DNA of 64,000 nt from Toxorhynchites rutilus septentrionalis (Eukaryota > Arthropoda > Insecta > Diptera > Culicidae): NCBI RefSeq assembly GCF_029784135.1, contig NC_073746.1, positions 264,887,598 to 264,951,597 of the forward strand. The letters are read 5' to 3'. A program made the position numbers and the translations under genes. Shown in pieces: positions 10,403 to 22,775 of this stretch. Within the stretch, counting starts at the first letter, position 1. The number at the start of each line of letters is the position of its first letter. The notes under the pieces were generated by a model. That model was not told the origin of the DNA. It made no database searches and saw only the letters and a list, made by a program, of their open reading frames with translations.

Positions 10403-11635
10403 CTTTGTGATTATTTGCCAGAATCAAACTCCATTTCTTAATAGTTTACGCGCCATTTTCCACCCGTGAGTTATATTCAGCCCCATCTATGAATCGAGTA
10501 TTTCAAAGGATTCAACTCGAAAAAACGCAAATTCCGGAACTCTCGATGCTACCTCCAATTAATGACAGGTCGTTTATTGGCTTGCAGCATGAGAAATTAT
10601 TAGCATTAAAATTTCTAAGAAACATTTTCACGTAATTTTTTTTGTTGCTTCAACAGTCAATAATGTAGAGAGTATTCAACCTATAACTCGACACAGAGCT
10701 TATCACAAACTTCAGATCGTTCACTCCGCTCGGTGTGCTAATCAATACCCACTTGGGACGAACGATCAGCGATGTCGAAAGTGATTGACAAATTAACGAT
10801 ATATTCCCAGCGCGCGAGAGAGGCAGCTCATGCATCTGACAACAATAACAGTAACATCGAAATGGTCGCACACACCGTGTACCGTGGGGAGAAGAAAGTC
10901 CAGCAAACCTGAAACTGGGTCAATTTCTAAATTTGTATTCAGCCCCGGTGGAAATGTAGGGGGGCAAAGCTGAATTAAATTAATCGATTTCGGGCTTGAT
11001 CCTATTAGACAGTACGGTTTGGGCATTTTCCCGAACGCCGCGAAACTGGGGCCCTTACGACGCGACGAACATTGCATTACAAATGAGTTGAGTCCGCTGG
11101 AGGGATTGTTCACTTGTTAATTTCTGGAAAAATGTGTAGTTTTCATGATATGGTAGTCGATAAGTCGTGGTGTTTTTGTCACTCTACTGAAATATCCCAC
11201 CACTGTTTTCCGACCGATTTTTACAATCACAAAATTTTGGTATATGATTGACCCAGGTGGGATAATCAGCATTCCAGTCATACCATTCAAGATAATTTAA
11301 AAAAATACAAATTTTTGAGAACGAAACCAAACACTTCCGGAGACTTCTCAATTTTTTCTGAATTGTGTTTCTGCACATTTGCCTTTTCTGTAGTAAAAAA
11401 GTATCGCACAGCGCATTTCTTCAAAAATTCATTGATTCTCAAATCATAACTTTTGACAAGATTAGTGAATCGCCAAACTATGTTTGGAAAAAATATCACG
11501 CATTTGTTTGACAAAATGAGATTAATATTGCCCAATATAATACCATCAATATCATCTTGTAACAAATAACCGCAGATACTTTTTAATTGTTTCAATATTT
11601 TATAATTATATTATCAATGATTTTTATTACTACTT
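10403..11635. other. Intergenic stretch, no supported gene
   Basis: A minus frame at 10793-11113 (106 codons) sits in slightly GC-richer DNA (10780-11110) but has no domain, and its start lacks context. Nothing else supported. Confidence 0.3.
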
Positions 11636-12592
11636 GACCCGGCAAACTTCGTCCCACCCAAAATTTGTTTTTTGTTATTAATACCTTCAAACATTCACTA
11701 TTCTTACTATGAGCAAGTTCATGGGTCCAGCCGCAGAACTGTTCATTGATTGATCTTCTAATCGACCCCGTTTAGATTTGTATGACAGCTCCCCCTTAGA
11801 GAGGGGGGTGGAGTGTCTAACCACCGTAAAACATTTATTGCACCCTAAAACCTCCGCATGCCAAATTTGGTTCCATTTGCTTGTTTAATTATCGAGTAAT
11901 GCGGAAATTTGAGTTTCTTTCGTATAGCAACCCTTAGAGAGGGGGATGTTAGTCTAACCATCTTATATTGCACCCTAAAACCTCCACATGCAAAATTTGG
12001 TTCCATTTGCTTGATTAATTCTCGAGTAATGCAGAAATTTGTGTTTCATTTGTATGGCAAACCCCCCCCCCCCTCAGAGAGAGGGAAGGAATATCTATTC
12101 ACCATGGAAACGTTTCGTTTCCCCTAAAAACATTCGCATGACAAATTTGGCTCCTTTTGCTTGATTAGTTTTGCTCCCCCTTACAGAAGGGGGTGGAGTG
12201 TCTAACCACCTTAAAAACATGTATTGCACCCTAAAACCTCCACATGCCAAATTTGGTTTCATTTTCTTGATTAATTCTCGAGTTATGCAGAAAGTTGTGT
12301 TTAATTTTTATGACAGCCCCACCTATGAAAGGGGGAAGGAGTATCTAACCACCATAGAATCATTTATTGCACCCTAAAACCTCTACATGCTAAATTTGGT
12401 TTCATTTACTTGAATAATTCTCGAGTAATGCAGAAATTTGTGTTTCATTTGTATGGCAGCCCCCCCTTAGGTAGGAGGGTGGAGAGTCTAATCACCATAA
12501 AAACATTTATCGCATCCTAAAACCTCAATATGCCTAATTTGGTTTCATTTGCTTGATTAATTTTCGAGTACTGCAGAAATTTCTGATTAATT
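11636..12592 (+). repeat. Tandem repeat family, 105-150 bp units, with unique leader
   Basis: The leader starts TTGACCCGGCAAACTTCGTC (about 11636-11760). About six and a half irregular units follow, each carrying CACCCTAAAACCTCCACATG, AAATTTGGTT, CTCGAGTAATGCAGAAATTT and a C-rich run followed by a G-rich run (hairpin-prone). The same leader is at 41646 and, inverted, near 60780; the same units, inverted, are at 59900-60360. A dispersed non-coding element with internal tandem expansion. Confidence 0.7.
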
Positions 12593-12822
12593 TGCCCTTC
12601 TGGTTATCTGAAACAAAAAAAAAATCGAACAGATCAGTAAAGATGTCGCTATCGTATGGGCTTCGGACAAGCAAAAAATCAATTACTATAACTTGGTAAA
12701 CGATGAAATTGACGAAATGTCCTTTCTGGGATATATTTTTGAATGTCTAAACTTCAGGAATGTGAAGGAAAAAAATTGTGTTTCTTTTTCAAATTTCTAT
12801 ACTACAACACATACTCCCTTAA
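12593..12822 (+). mobile_element. TTAA-type MITE family B, right-end fragment
   Basis: Matches the interior and right end of 6026-6753 (for example CTTCTGGTTATCTGAAACAA, AGATGTCGCTATCG) and ends ...ACTCCCTTAA. Left part missing, with an internal deletion. Confidence 0.6.
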
Positions 12823-15800
12823 ATGGAGAGTGACGGCTCAGTTTTCATGAAATGTCGTTCTCAATTTCGACAACGCTCCAACAATGTCTGGAGGAGTTCA
12901 GGTTTTGTAGGGAAAGCAAAACAAAAAAAAACGTATTCAAGGGTTTGTAAACCACTTTTCGAACTTATGAGGACAACATGCTGGTAATTTAGCTTGTTGC
13001 AGAGAAGAGCATTGATCGTTTTCATTGAGAATTACAAGACCGATCAAAATCGTGAAATAAGCAGCCGTAATTTAAGCAAGGTCCATGTTAGCAGTATCTG
13101 ACAGCGAATTCAAAACGTTCATTTGCGAATAGTTACTATAGATTTCAAGATTCCGTGGATATTTGAAGGCCGCTGGAATTAACATAGACGATATCAATCA
13201 TAAGTATACATTGCAAGTGATACAGTTCATCATGAAATGGAACTTCTAAGAAACGCCTCCAAATCTTACAATGAGTTTGAAGCTGTTAATAACGATTTGC
13301 GTTTTTATGGCACCTAGTGGAAGAGGCTTTTCAAAGTCGAAATTAATCAAAAATTATTTGCGGTCAACGATAGGAACGGCATGCTTAAATGGATTGGCTC
13401 TGTTGTCGATCGAAAGTAAATTGTCTAACTTTGTTCACTTTGACAATGTGTTCAGATAATTTGCTGCTGTTTTTTTTCTGTTTAGTTTTTCGGCGCACTG
13501 TTTTGACAGATCACAAGTAATTCGTTCCATGTGTCAAAAATAAAAGTTGCAAGTGTTCATTTTAACATTTTATTATTAAACTTACAAATAATTGAATTTT
13601 GTTATCAAACTCAGTGCTCTGTTAAAAATGCTTCAGCGTTGAATCACATTTTTGGTTCAACGGATACGTTGATAAACCAAATACATGAGCAGACAAAAAT
13701 AATATGAGAGCTCTCATTGCATCCCGAAAAATGTATTATTTGGTACGATTTGTGGTCCGGACGAATCATACCCCTTACTTATTTAAAGATGAAAATGAGA
13801 CCAATGTTGCTGACAATAGTGATCGCTATTATGCGGTGATTTTCAATTTCTGTTAATTTAAAACCAAACGCTTAAAAAATCACCCGTTTTATTAATTATA
13901 ATTAACCTCAAATTTAGGTTTCTTGGATCAGTACATATGATTTTTCATTAGAGAATGAAAACAAAGGTTTGATAACAAGATTTAATTGGAGGGGTGACAA
14001 CCAAGACACCCGCCCCGGGTGTCACCCGGTCACGCTACGCCACTGGATGGCGCTAACAGCACCCATGTACCTACGAGCAAACGGCAAGGTTCCTTTAACC
14101 TTTTCTAAACTTATTAAACTTATTGCAGAAACATTTCTAGCAATTAAGTTGGTTTCTCTGTAACTAAAACAGACATTCTCAATGCGTGTCAAACGCGCTT
14201 GAGTATTAAATTCAGAGAGTGTTTGCATCAAGATGATATTGCTTAGTTTATTTATTCAAAAAAACATTTTTAGGCCGAAAGTCCTGATACATACAAAATC
14301 AAAATCAACTAAAAACTGAGAACGCTTTAAATAATTTATCGCTTGCACACGAGCTTGCCCACGGTGTTGTCAAAGAACATTTAACTAAATACAACAAAAT
14401 TGTTATATAATACGAATGATGTACAAAAAAAAATGATTATGTGGATTTCAAACCTATGTCCACCACCACAAGTGGATCAAAATGAAGGAAACTGACGAAA
14501 GCATATGCTCCCAAACAGTGTCTATTTTTCTCTTTCAGTAGCTTCTGCAGAATTGAAAAAATACTTACAAACGACCAGAGATGTTTTAGCCAGCGAAATA
14601 AGTCAATTAGAGTTTCTATTAGAGTTTATTTATGCCAAACATGAACCCGCTAAATAGGATTATTTATATTCACACAACAACCAAACATGCAGCTCAACAA
14701 GAGGCGAAATTAGCGCCAATATACAGCCTTCGTTCAGTATCTTTTCATTCCCGAGTGACAATCATAGAAATGCTGGAAAACGGAGTGCGTTTTGTGAGAT
14801 TTTATCACAAAATCAAGGTAATCAGGGTTGCTTGTAGATAAATCTCGTTAAAATTACTGTTGATGATTGCACTGCACGCCCCTTTTTCTCTGAGCCGTGG
14901 ACAAATAATATTTTATTATCAGTGTACAACAAATGACCCATCGTTTAGTAGGGAACGGTTTTGTGTTGGTGGACCGTGCCAACAAACAAAGCAGCTGTTT
15001 AAACACCGTTCCTGTGGGGAAAGTAACGATTGTGAGGTACAACGTAAATCGCATTGAGCGCGTATAAAATGACACCTAGGTCAGGACAGCTTGTATGGAA
15101 ATTGATAGTGCGGATAGCATAGAAAAACAATCACGAAATTGTTCGAAGAAAAGTACCTGACGTCGTTTGGAGACTGGTGTACTCATAAAAAAGTGAACAT
15201 TTCGGCAGAAATACGGCTGCCGAAATTCTTATATTTGGGCTTTTTTCAAAATGTCAATTGTCACAGAAAAATACTCCAATTGCAATTAAAACCCATAGGG
15301 AGGAAGCGATGTTTAAAACTGTTGAAAAATTAGCGCTGATTAGCTCCTTTCAATAACTCGAGAAATAGAAATTTTTATAGCTCCTCTCACCACGATTCGC
15401 GGTATTTGCGACTGTATGCGACTATTGGATATCTCCTTCCCGATGGAAGGCCAGCAGAACAGAGCGGAAAAAGAGCAGCGTTATAATGGTAGGTTATAAA
15501 AATATCATAAAAAGAACTAAGCAATAATCATAATAATTGCAACCTGGCCGCGCTCCACTGACAAACTGGTGCGCAACCCTGCAGCCAATGAACGGACCGA
15601 ATTGAAACCGAGCTAATCGAAAATACAAGAAAAAAAAACATTTTCTTTTTGATCTTTCCCTCTCGCCCATAACCTCTGATTGGGCCCGATCGAGGCAGTA
15701 ATCCGAATTAAACAGCGCGGAGGTCCGTATCGCACGTGCCATAAAAGCATCACACCCCAATCCCCACACCATGCCCACCGAAATTAGTGGTCTATTACCA

Positions 15801-16182
15801 GGTTTTATTTCTGCACATTCACGCTTGACCATATATTGGCTATTTAGCGGCTTCATTTTGGGGATAGTTTTTTGTCGAGATTTTTTTTTACTGGAAATGA
15901 CGTGCTATCTTAAGCGGCTGAAATCCGCCATTGCAGCAAGTTCACGCACTTGGAAAACTTGCCCCACATGGGCGGAAAATAAGGGGTGGTAAATTCGATT
16001 ATTGCTGGAACTGGATTTGTACAAGCACCAGGCTGTGGCAATGTTTGTCGCTTGTGCGGCATTCAAGTCCATTATTAATGGCAGATGATTGTGCAAGTCG
16101 TGTAGGTTCAGCACTTTTATTGCGTTGATGTCGGTAGTGGTCGCGGAGTTTTCCTGTGGTAATGCAACATTGACAATGAAGC
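12823..16182. other. Intergenic stretch, no supported gene
   Basis: Frames up to 120 codons (for example the minus frame at 15494-15856) lack domains and coding-like composition. TATAAAA at 15063-15069 has no obvious initiator at the right distance. I see no second copies of this sequence in the window, so it may be unique or old repeat DNA. Confidence 0.35.
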
Positions 16183-16272
16183 CAGGGTTGCCATGATAAA
16201 ATTTGTGTTTTTGGTCTCAAAATATCTTTTTATCTGTTTTTTTTTCTCGGAAAATCTGTATCGAAATCTGTA

Positions 16273-16986
16273 TGAACCCTTTGCGGTCGTTTGTCTGCTT
16301 TCAGTCACCACAGCAGAGAAGTGCACTAATATTATCATTTATGCAACAATGTATCAATTCACACTTTTTCTGAACAAATTCTAATATCTTGTGAATTTAT
16401 TCACAAACCAAAACGATACTATTATGTATAATAGAGAACGGTAATCAGTACAAACATCAGTCGTAATCCATGCTTGAGGAAAGGATTGATGGAAAACAAC
16501 ATGTATTGCGGCACTGTGTAGATGTAAAGAGCATTGTTTTGTATGTTCAAACAAAAAAATAAAAGACGAAAGACGCTGAACTATTTATTTTTGTGATACA
16601 TGCGAAAGATATCACACGAAGAAGAATTATGGCAAATATTTTTTAAACATAAACATAAAAACATTGTTTTTTTTATATCTGTATTATAGTGATTTTCAAC
16701 TCATTTGGCTGGTTCGTCACTTTTACTTCCATTTTTGGAAGAATGTCGGGAGTGAGAATTGAACTCGTGACCTTCAGCGTGAGAGGCATGGATGTTACCA
16801 CTACGCCAGATCGACTCCTCTAAAAACATTGTTTAGTAAACACTTATCAGAAGTTTACATAAAATAAAGGAACTTTGTTCATCTTTCATAATCTCACAAA
16901 GTTATACAACACTGCTTTTCCGTGTAAAAATAATTGCGATCAGTACGAAATACATATCGAAATTAAATACGACCGCAAAGAGTTAA
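16273..16986. mobile_element. piggyBac-type TTAA element, family CCCTTTGCGGTCG, copy A
   Basis: Left AACCCTTTGCGGTCGTTTGT; right ACGACCGCAAAGAGTTAA is its inverted repeat. The right TTAA is intact, the left has drifted (TGAA). Nested in the hAT-like element. Copy B is at 17881-18473. CCC-starting termini next to TTAA are typical of piggyBac-like elements. Confidence 0.7.
16670..16820 (-). mobile_element. Short tRNA-derived SINE, family C, copy 1
   Basis: Read on the minus strand: GAGGAGTCGATCTGGCGTAG (A box TGGCGTAGTGG), then GGTCACGAGTTCAATTCTC (B box), a short body and an A-rich end. Flanked by a 14-bp duplication TAAAAACATTGTTT at 16656-16669 and 16821-16834. Only about 150 bp long. Other copies at about 21800-21945 and 54995-55070. 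Confidence 0.85.
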
Positions 16987-17453
16987 ATTTATAAGTTCAA
17001 CCTTGAAGCATAATCTTACCTTTAGTATCATTGATTGTCACACTTATTATGAACTTGACGATGTAACGTAAAAAATCGTATTCATTGTGCTTTAGTAGGA
17101 TTAAGATAAACAGTGTTATTTATTTATTGTAAAGTTAGCCGATGACGCATACTTTTGTATCTTTTCGCCTTAGATTGAACGTTAGAATGCAGTACTGCAC
17201 GCTACATATAAATGATAAAATTACTCACATTCAGACTGATTCGAATGCTATATGAATAAAAAGAAATGAGTTGTGAAAAAATTATTGAGATCAAGCCATA
17301 ACTGATATTGGATCGTTATTTTGAAAAATCTGTAAATCTGTATGAAAACCAAAAAAATCTGTAATCTGTAACTACAGATTCTTGGTTTAATAAAGTCTGA
17401 AAAATCTGTATAAATACAGATTATTCTGTAGATATGGTAACCCTGAATGAAGC

Positions 17454-17880
17454 AGTGATTTTTTTATGATTTGGGATGAACAAAAATACAATCAGCCGAA
17501 AAAACAGCAGAGCAAAGTGCGTGGTTGATTTTTTAGGAATTTTCAAAAGGTTGTAACTATGTGGTAAATAAATACATGGAAAAGAGATAGATATGCATCG
17601 TTTCAAAGTAAGTTTCCTGCCCACATATTTTCATTATAGACAATTTCACAATTCCACCGCAAATCAGCCTAAAACAGCCGCTTGTACCCTTTCATGTACA
17701 GCATCGAGTCTCACTCGATGTGAAATGATTGTGACAAAACGTACAACATCGAGTCTCTCTCGTGGTGCGCTTGCATATCACAAGGCGCTAAGATGCTCAG
17801 CAGAGAAGTGAAATTACTCAATGCGTGACCCATCGAAGCGTTTGTGTTTGGTCCGTACTTTTGAATCGTACGCGAAGGGG
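17454..17880. other. Short intergenic stretch, no supported gene
   Basis: A plus frame at 17593-17811 has no domain. ATCGAGTCTC appears twice (about 17700-17760). Nothing else supported. Confidence 0.3.
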
Positions 17881-18473
17881 TTAACCCTTTGCGGTCGTAT
17901 TAAATTTGGGCATGGGTATCGTACTGGTCGGAATTATTTTTTCTCGAAAAATCTGTGATACATGCAAGATTATGACTAATAAACATTTTTTTATTTATTT
18001 TGTGCTAAATCTTTCGAAATAGTCTCCAAGAGTAAATCATATGAAGTATAATTAATACATAATTTTATTTTTATTATCCGTTGAATATGATACACTTTTA
18101 CCATTAATGCAATAAATGTATAATTGATGCCAGCAATGTGTATCCGAAAAGATAAGCACTTTTCAATTTTAACAAAGTTTATTTTACAGATTATTCAGAT
18201 GACATAAGACAATTATACAAACAATTATTCTGCTCTTTAAAAACAACTACTTCAACATAATTAAAACCGAAAAGATCAAAAGTTTTCATTTTAGATGAAC
18301 AAAGATTTTGTCGCTAAGGACACATCTAGCTTCGTTTAGGAAAAACTGTTACTTGGTCGCGTAAAATATAAGATTATCATGGTTTCTTGCTGTGATGGCT
18401 GAGAGCAGACAAACGACTAGAACGGTAAAAAGGTATGGGGGCTGAGAGCAGACAAACGACCACAAAGAGTTAA
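17881..18473. mobile_element. piggyBac-type TTAA element, family CCCTTTGCGGTCG, copy B
   Basis: TTAACCCTTTGCGGTCGTAT at the left; ACGACCACAAAGAGTTAA at the right; intact TTAA on both sides; 593 bp. A subterminal repeat GAGAGCAGACAAACGAC occurs twice near the right end. No coding sequence. Confidence 0.75.
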
Positions 18474-18534
18474 TGGAACCCTCTTAGATTTTTTTAAACC
18501 TTGTTCATAAGGTGGCAGCTACCCAAAATTACAA

Positions 18535-19376
18535 TACAGGGCGAATTCGATTATATACAGTATCTGATTTTTTTTCGCTGTATACAATCGAATCCTGTAT
18601 ATAATCGAGTAAAAAAAATTGTTTATTCGTTCTTTATACATGTATTTTTCGTTTTTTGAATATAAAAGAAGAATTTGATTTTTGATTCATCTCCTTAAAG
18701 TCAGAAAACACCTTTCTTACATGAAAAAAAAAATTGTCCAGATTCTCTCAGGAGGTGAGAGACGAGGTCATATTTGATGAAAAAAACATTCTACACATAT
18801 GTTAGAATTCCAATAATGACAGAGTTATAGAACTTTTTGTTTGTTTCGGACTCTGTTGCCTCAAACTGGCTCTACATTAAAAAGTACGCTACGGAAAACG
18901 ATTCTGTTGTTTCCATTTAAAAGATAAGAAAATTTAGTACAGGATATAGTAGTGGAGCATCTAAATTGGTAGATTTTAAAAACATTTTGGAAGTAGAAAG
19001 CTTAAAAGTTTATAATTTTTAATGTTTTATTATTAATTTTATCCTAAAAATTAATATTAAACTAAATTTGTTAGAATAATTAAACTGATTGTTTCTATCA
19101 ATTCACTTGAAGCTCTCTACCCGCTCTACAATTTGTTCTTTGAAAAACAACTCCTGATGAAAATTCAAGCAAAATCTTCAAAAATCACGATTTTTACCCC
19201 ACTGTACATGTAATAGCCACTTAAATTTCACCTTAACGTTTAAAGGTTACATTTTTTCTTGAAATAAGTCATATTTAAAATATTTAAAAAAAAATCAAAA
19301 CTGTATATAATTAAGTCCAAAATTGTATATAATCGAATCACATATAGTCGAGTCTGTATATAATCGAGTCCAACCT
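18535..19376. mobile_element. Probable pogo-like non-autonomous element
   Basis: The left end has CGATTATATACAG and the right end CTGTATATAATCGAGTCC in inverted orientation, with the ATAATCGA motif repeated subterminally (18590-18610 and 19330-19365). The AT-rich interior has no transposase. Similar GGATAATCGAGTC repeats lie at 53620-53705. Superfamily assignment rests on terminal style only. Confidence 0.45.
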
Positions 19377-19383
19377 CCATTAC

Positions 19384-19847
19384 AGGGGGGTCTCCGTAGC
19401 CACATTGGTTACGCGTTCGCTTAGTAAGCGATCGATCGTGAGTTCAAACCTCAGGGCCCTCATTGACCATCTTTGTGTTGTTACAGAATAGCTACGTCCA
19501 CGCAGCAATCATCAGCGATGGAGATCGATCCACGGTCGAAATATGATCGATTCATCCATACAACTGCTCTGCTCTGCAAGACACATCGGGCTGCTGTTCT
19601 ATAAATAACTCAACAATGATCAATTAACTGTCTCCGCTGTCCGGTGGTCCAACTGGATAATGGTAGAACAGAAAGAATACTCTTACGCCTAAATGGCTAC
19701 TGTGTGAATGTACCATATGTAATGGTATAGAAGAAATACTAGCGAATGACAACTGTGTAATGTGCTAATTATAGATATGATAACCATGTGACATGTACAC
19801 GATTATGAGCCTTATGAGCCTTAAATAAATAAATGGGATAAAAAAAA
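19384..19847 (+). mobile_element. tRNA-derived SINE, family D, about 464 bp
   Basis: The tRNA-like head has TCCGTAGCCACATTGG (A-box region) and GTGAGTTCAAACCTC (B box). The long body ends in AATAAATAAATGGGATA plus an A run. It is flanked by a perfect 12-bp direct repeat AACCTCCATTAC at 19372-19383 and 19848-19859. It inserted at the right edge of the pogo-like element. The body contains two ATGAGCCTTA repeats near the 3' end. No other copy in this window. Confidence 0.85.
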
Positions 19848-19935
19848 AACCTCCATTACCAAATGACCAATTCAAATTATGATTGATTTTTTATAAGGGC
19901 GTATCCAGAATCATTGACATCTTTTTTTTTATCGT

Positions 19936-20230
19936 AACTACACTTGATAAAATGAATTAGAGGAACAGAGTGCGAAGTCGAAATTTTCAGGTGTTTGTTT
20001 TTAATGCTGTAACTTTGTGAAAAATCATCGCTTGACAAAGCACAATGGTCTAAGAGGTACACTTAAGTGGAAATTAGCATTTAGAGCTGGACTGTTATTC
20101 TCTAGACAAAAACTGTCTTTAACAAAGTTGTTACATATAATAGAGAGCTCATTTTTATGTTATCTAAAATTGGGTGACCAAAATTGTCGATTAAATAAAA
20201 ATATAAGTTTCTTATCTTTATAAGCGCTAT
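19936..20230. repeat. Dispersed repeat fragments (Tc1-MITE end plus family E)
   Basis: 19940-19980 matches the terminus of the 5414-5862 MITE (AGAGGAACAGAGTGCGAAG). 20040-20225 matches parts of the 55.7-57.1 kb compound repeat (TCATTTTTATGTTATC, GGGTGACCAAAATT). A plus frame of 68 codons across it is a repeat shadow. Confidence 0.5.
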
Positions 20231-21206
20231 ATTTCCGATTTTTGTTTTTGTAATTATTGATTGAGGTATTTTTCCATAATTTTCTCGGTTACAGGTAGAG
20301 GGCGCTATATTTTTTATATTTTTTTCTGGAAAGTTGAGATTTTTTTACATATTATATCCGAAAATCAGAGAGATGTTATTTTTCGTTTTTAAGTTGGTAG
20401 AACTTTTTCAAAAAGTCATTTTTGGATAAACGAGATATGTATATATTTAAAAAATATATATAACGCCCTCTAGTCATTGGCTTTAATTTTATATGTCGAT
20501 TATCTAAATCTGTTCAGTGGTTTAAAAGTTATGATTTAAAAAAAAAAGTCATTTTTGGTAAAAAGTGGAAAAAAGTGATTTTTCGAACCACCCTAAAATG
20601 GAAATGGTCACTCTAACGAAAAAATGGAAAAATGCGGGTCTAATATTATGCGATAAAGAACAAAACTACCACTTTTCATGGAAATCTGAGAACCACTATA
20701 TCGGTTTGGCATAGAATGGCTGGATATATTCATATTCCTTAGGGAGTACATATACATTTCTCCCTTATCTGCAACGTCATTCGCACAACAACTTTTAAAA
20801 ATATATCATATAGGGACTTAAATTGTTTGGATAGACAGCAAAACCATTCACCCTTTAATCATGCAGAGTTCTTAGGGAATATCTCAGACGCAGAAAACGG
20901 TACAAATCCTTTTTTTGTTGTTGTAGTTCGATATTTCCGCTTCATTTCAACCCCACACAATATGTGTTCCTTTTCTCATTTTAACCAATTAACCAGCAGA
21001 CGGACACATGGTAGTTCATAGTTGATACATGACAAATTTCGCACTATACAGAGTGCCGATTAGCTGATCCGGAATTTCAAAGGTTCAAATTTCTACTCAC
21101 TTCCTGGTGAGCCTTCAATTAGAATCTATAAAAACCACGATTCAGTCTATGCAACACTGATGGGCAGACAGACAGACAGATTAACACTCATTATAATATA
21201 CCGAGA
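20231..21206. other. AT-rich stretch, no supported gene
   Basis: Contains short GAGGGCGC/CGCCCTC pieces and a run of four CAGA units just before 21181. No domain-bearing frame. Confidence 0.3.
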
Positions 21207-21419
21207 TACGAGGGCGGTCCGATAAGTACTTGGCATCATCGGGCGATGGTGCCTGTATCGCAAGAGAGATTACTTATCGTGTAGTACATTCTCGTAAACG
21301 GCTACGGTAAACGGTAAACGAATCGGACTCGTTGTTTTGTTCTGACCGTGTGTGGAAGCGGGCGTGTCCGGGGATTTTAGAAAAATGGAAAAAAAGGAAA
21401 TTCCGTCGTCGCCACGGCC

Positions 21420-21550
21420 AAATTGTTCGAATTACACTACGAACTGCTGCCCCATCCACCGTATTCTCCAAATTTGGACCCGTGCGACTTTTTGTTTTGT
21501 TTCCAAACTTGAAAAAGTCACTCGCCGGGCAGAAATTTGAGTCGAATGAC
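21420..21550 (+). pseudogene. mariner transposase catalytic fragment, frameshifted
   Basis: Frame from 21420 reads KLFELHYELLPHPPYSPNL followed by DPCDF, the third catalytic Asp region of mariner transposases. A frameshift then moves to FPNLKKSLAGQKFESND. The second Asp block and the N-terminus are not recognisable. Dead. Confidence 0.75.
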
Positions 21551-21799
21551 TTTCATTTCATTGCACTTTCATTACTGTCGATAATTTCAGGTGATTATCG
21601 CGAAAGTTAAGTTGGTCTTCATCGCTTGCAGTGAATTTTTCTTGAAAACGTGTTTGACTTCCATACTTAGGAAAAATAAAAAAAGGACCAGGAATCCGGA
21701 AAAGAGGCAACATTAATTTTCGTTGAGCGTTGACCGTTGTGCGATGTTGAGCGGTTGAGCGACGTTTAGCATTGAACGGCGTTGAGCGTTCCGTTTCCG

Positions 21800-21945
21800 T
21801 TTTTTATTTTTTAATACTATATCATAGTGACTTTCAACACTTTTTGGCTGGTTTGTCACTTCCATTTTTGGAAGAATGTCGGAAGTGAGAATTGAACTCG
21901 TGGCCTCTAGCGTGAGAGGTTCGGTCCGTTACTGTTTCAGTATTC
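21800..21945 (-). mobile_element. SINE family C, copy 2, 5' truncated
   Basis: Shares GAATGTCGG(A/G)AGTGAGAATTG and the body with 16670-16820, same minus orientation. The tRNA head is diverged or truncated after CTCTCACGCTAGAGG. Nested in the mariner remnant. No clear duplication seen. Confidence 0.7.
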
Positions 21946-22775
21946 GCTCTCTAAGCTGTTTTTCTACAGCCATTTCGCTCTAACACGATCTTAGTTTCTA
22001 ACAGTTTCTTTGTCTAACTCCCTTCATTAACTCCATTTTCGGCCTTCCAGGGCCGTTTTCAATGAACCGGAAGCCACCATCTTCTTTTCAAAAATGGCAT
22101 AGGAATACGAAATTCGACTTCTGCTGTTGAAGCCCTTTCATCCAATACCCTTATCGTAGGGGTTTTATAGCATTGCTGGTCATTTAGAGCCAGTATCTTT
22201 AAACCGGAAATCAAAACAATATTATGTTCGTTTTCCGCTCGTCTGTTATTGTCACCCATTGCTCATATAATTAGGGGTGCATGCCATTTCCGGCCAATCG
22301 GGAGTTGATAAAATATAGCAAGAGTTATACTATACATGCCAATCACTAAAAACATGTATTTGTGTGATGAATGACCATCCTTTACTAATAAACGATTTTA
22401 CTCTCAATTGGTTGACGTTGAATTTCATGCTTTGATTTTCACTAGCACGCAATGATCTTCAGTTTCGACGTTACGAATATCATGACCAAAATGAAGAAGC
22501 AAATGAAAAATGAACTTCATGGCAATCTGATATTGATGTTCATTCCATTGGTGTTCATTGATAGTGTTGTTTCATATTTATCGATTCTCGTTTGAGCAGT
22601 AGGTTATCAATGAAAGGCAGACTGAAATTCTGTCGTGAACGTAAATATTTTCGGAACTGATCGCTGGGTCAAGTGTATCTAGCTAAAAGGAGACTATGTT
22701 GAGAAATAAATCGCTACTTTTCCAAAATTTTTGTTTTTTTTTGTAGGCTAAATACTTATCGGACTGCCCTCGTAT

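Larger units (their letters stand above)
16183..17445. mobile_element. hAT-like non-autonomous element with 8-bp duplication
   Basis: Ends CAGGGTTGCCAT (left) and ATGGTAACCCTG (right) form short inverted repeats. They are flanked by a perfect 8-bp direct repeat AATGAAGC at 16175-16182 and 17446-17453, the hAT hallmark. Repeated AATCTGTAT motifs lie near both ends. No transposase. It hosts a TTAA element (16273-16986), which hosts a SINE (16670-16820). A relative of the left end is at about 41409. Confidence 0.8.
21209..22772 (+). mobile_element. Degenerate mariner element with TA duplication
   Basis: Termini CGAGGGCGGTCCGATAAGTA (left) and the inverted ACTTATCGGACTGCCCTCG (right), each next to TA. 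The interior keeps only a decayed piece of transposase (about 21420-21550), and it hosts a SINE C copy. The terminal sequence differs from the 9777 element, so this is a separate mariner lineage. Confidence 0.75.

Noticed and set aside
10793..11113. 106-codon minus frame in GC-richer DNA
   Set aside because: No domain or splice signals found; kept only as a note.
15494..15856. 120-codon minus frame
   Set aside because: No recognisable motif and no splice or start context; likely chance.
19390..19465. tRNA gene suggested by A/B boxes
   Set aside because: Head of the 464-bp SINE D; flanked by a 12-bp duplication.
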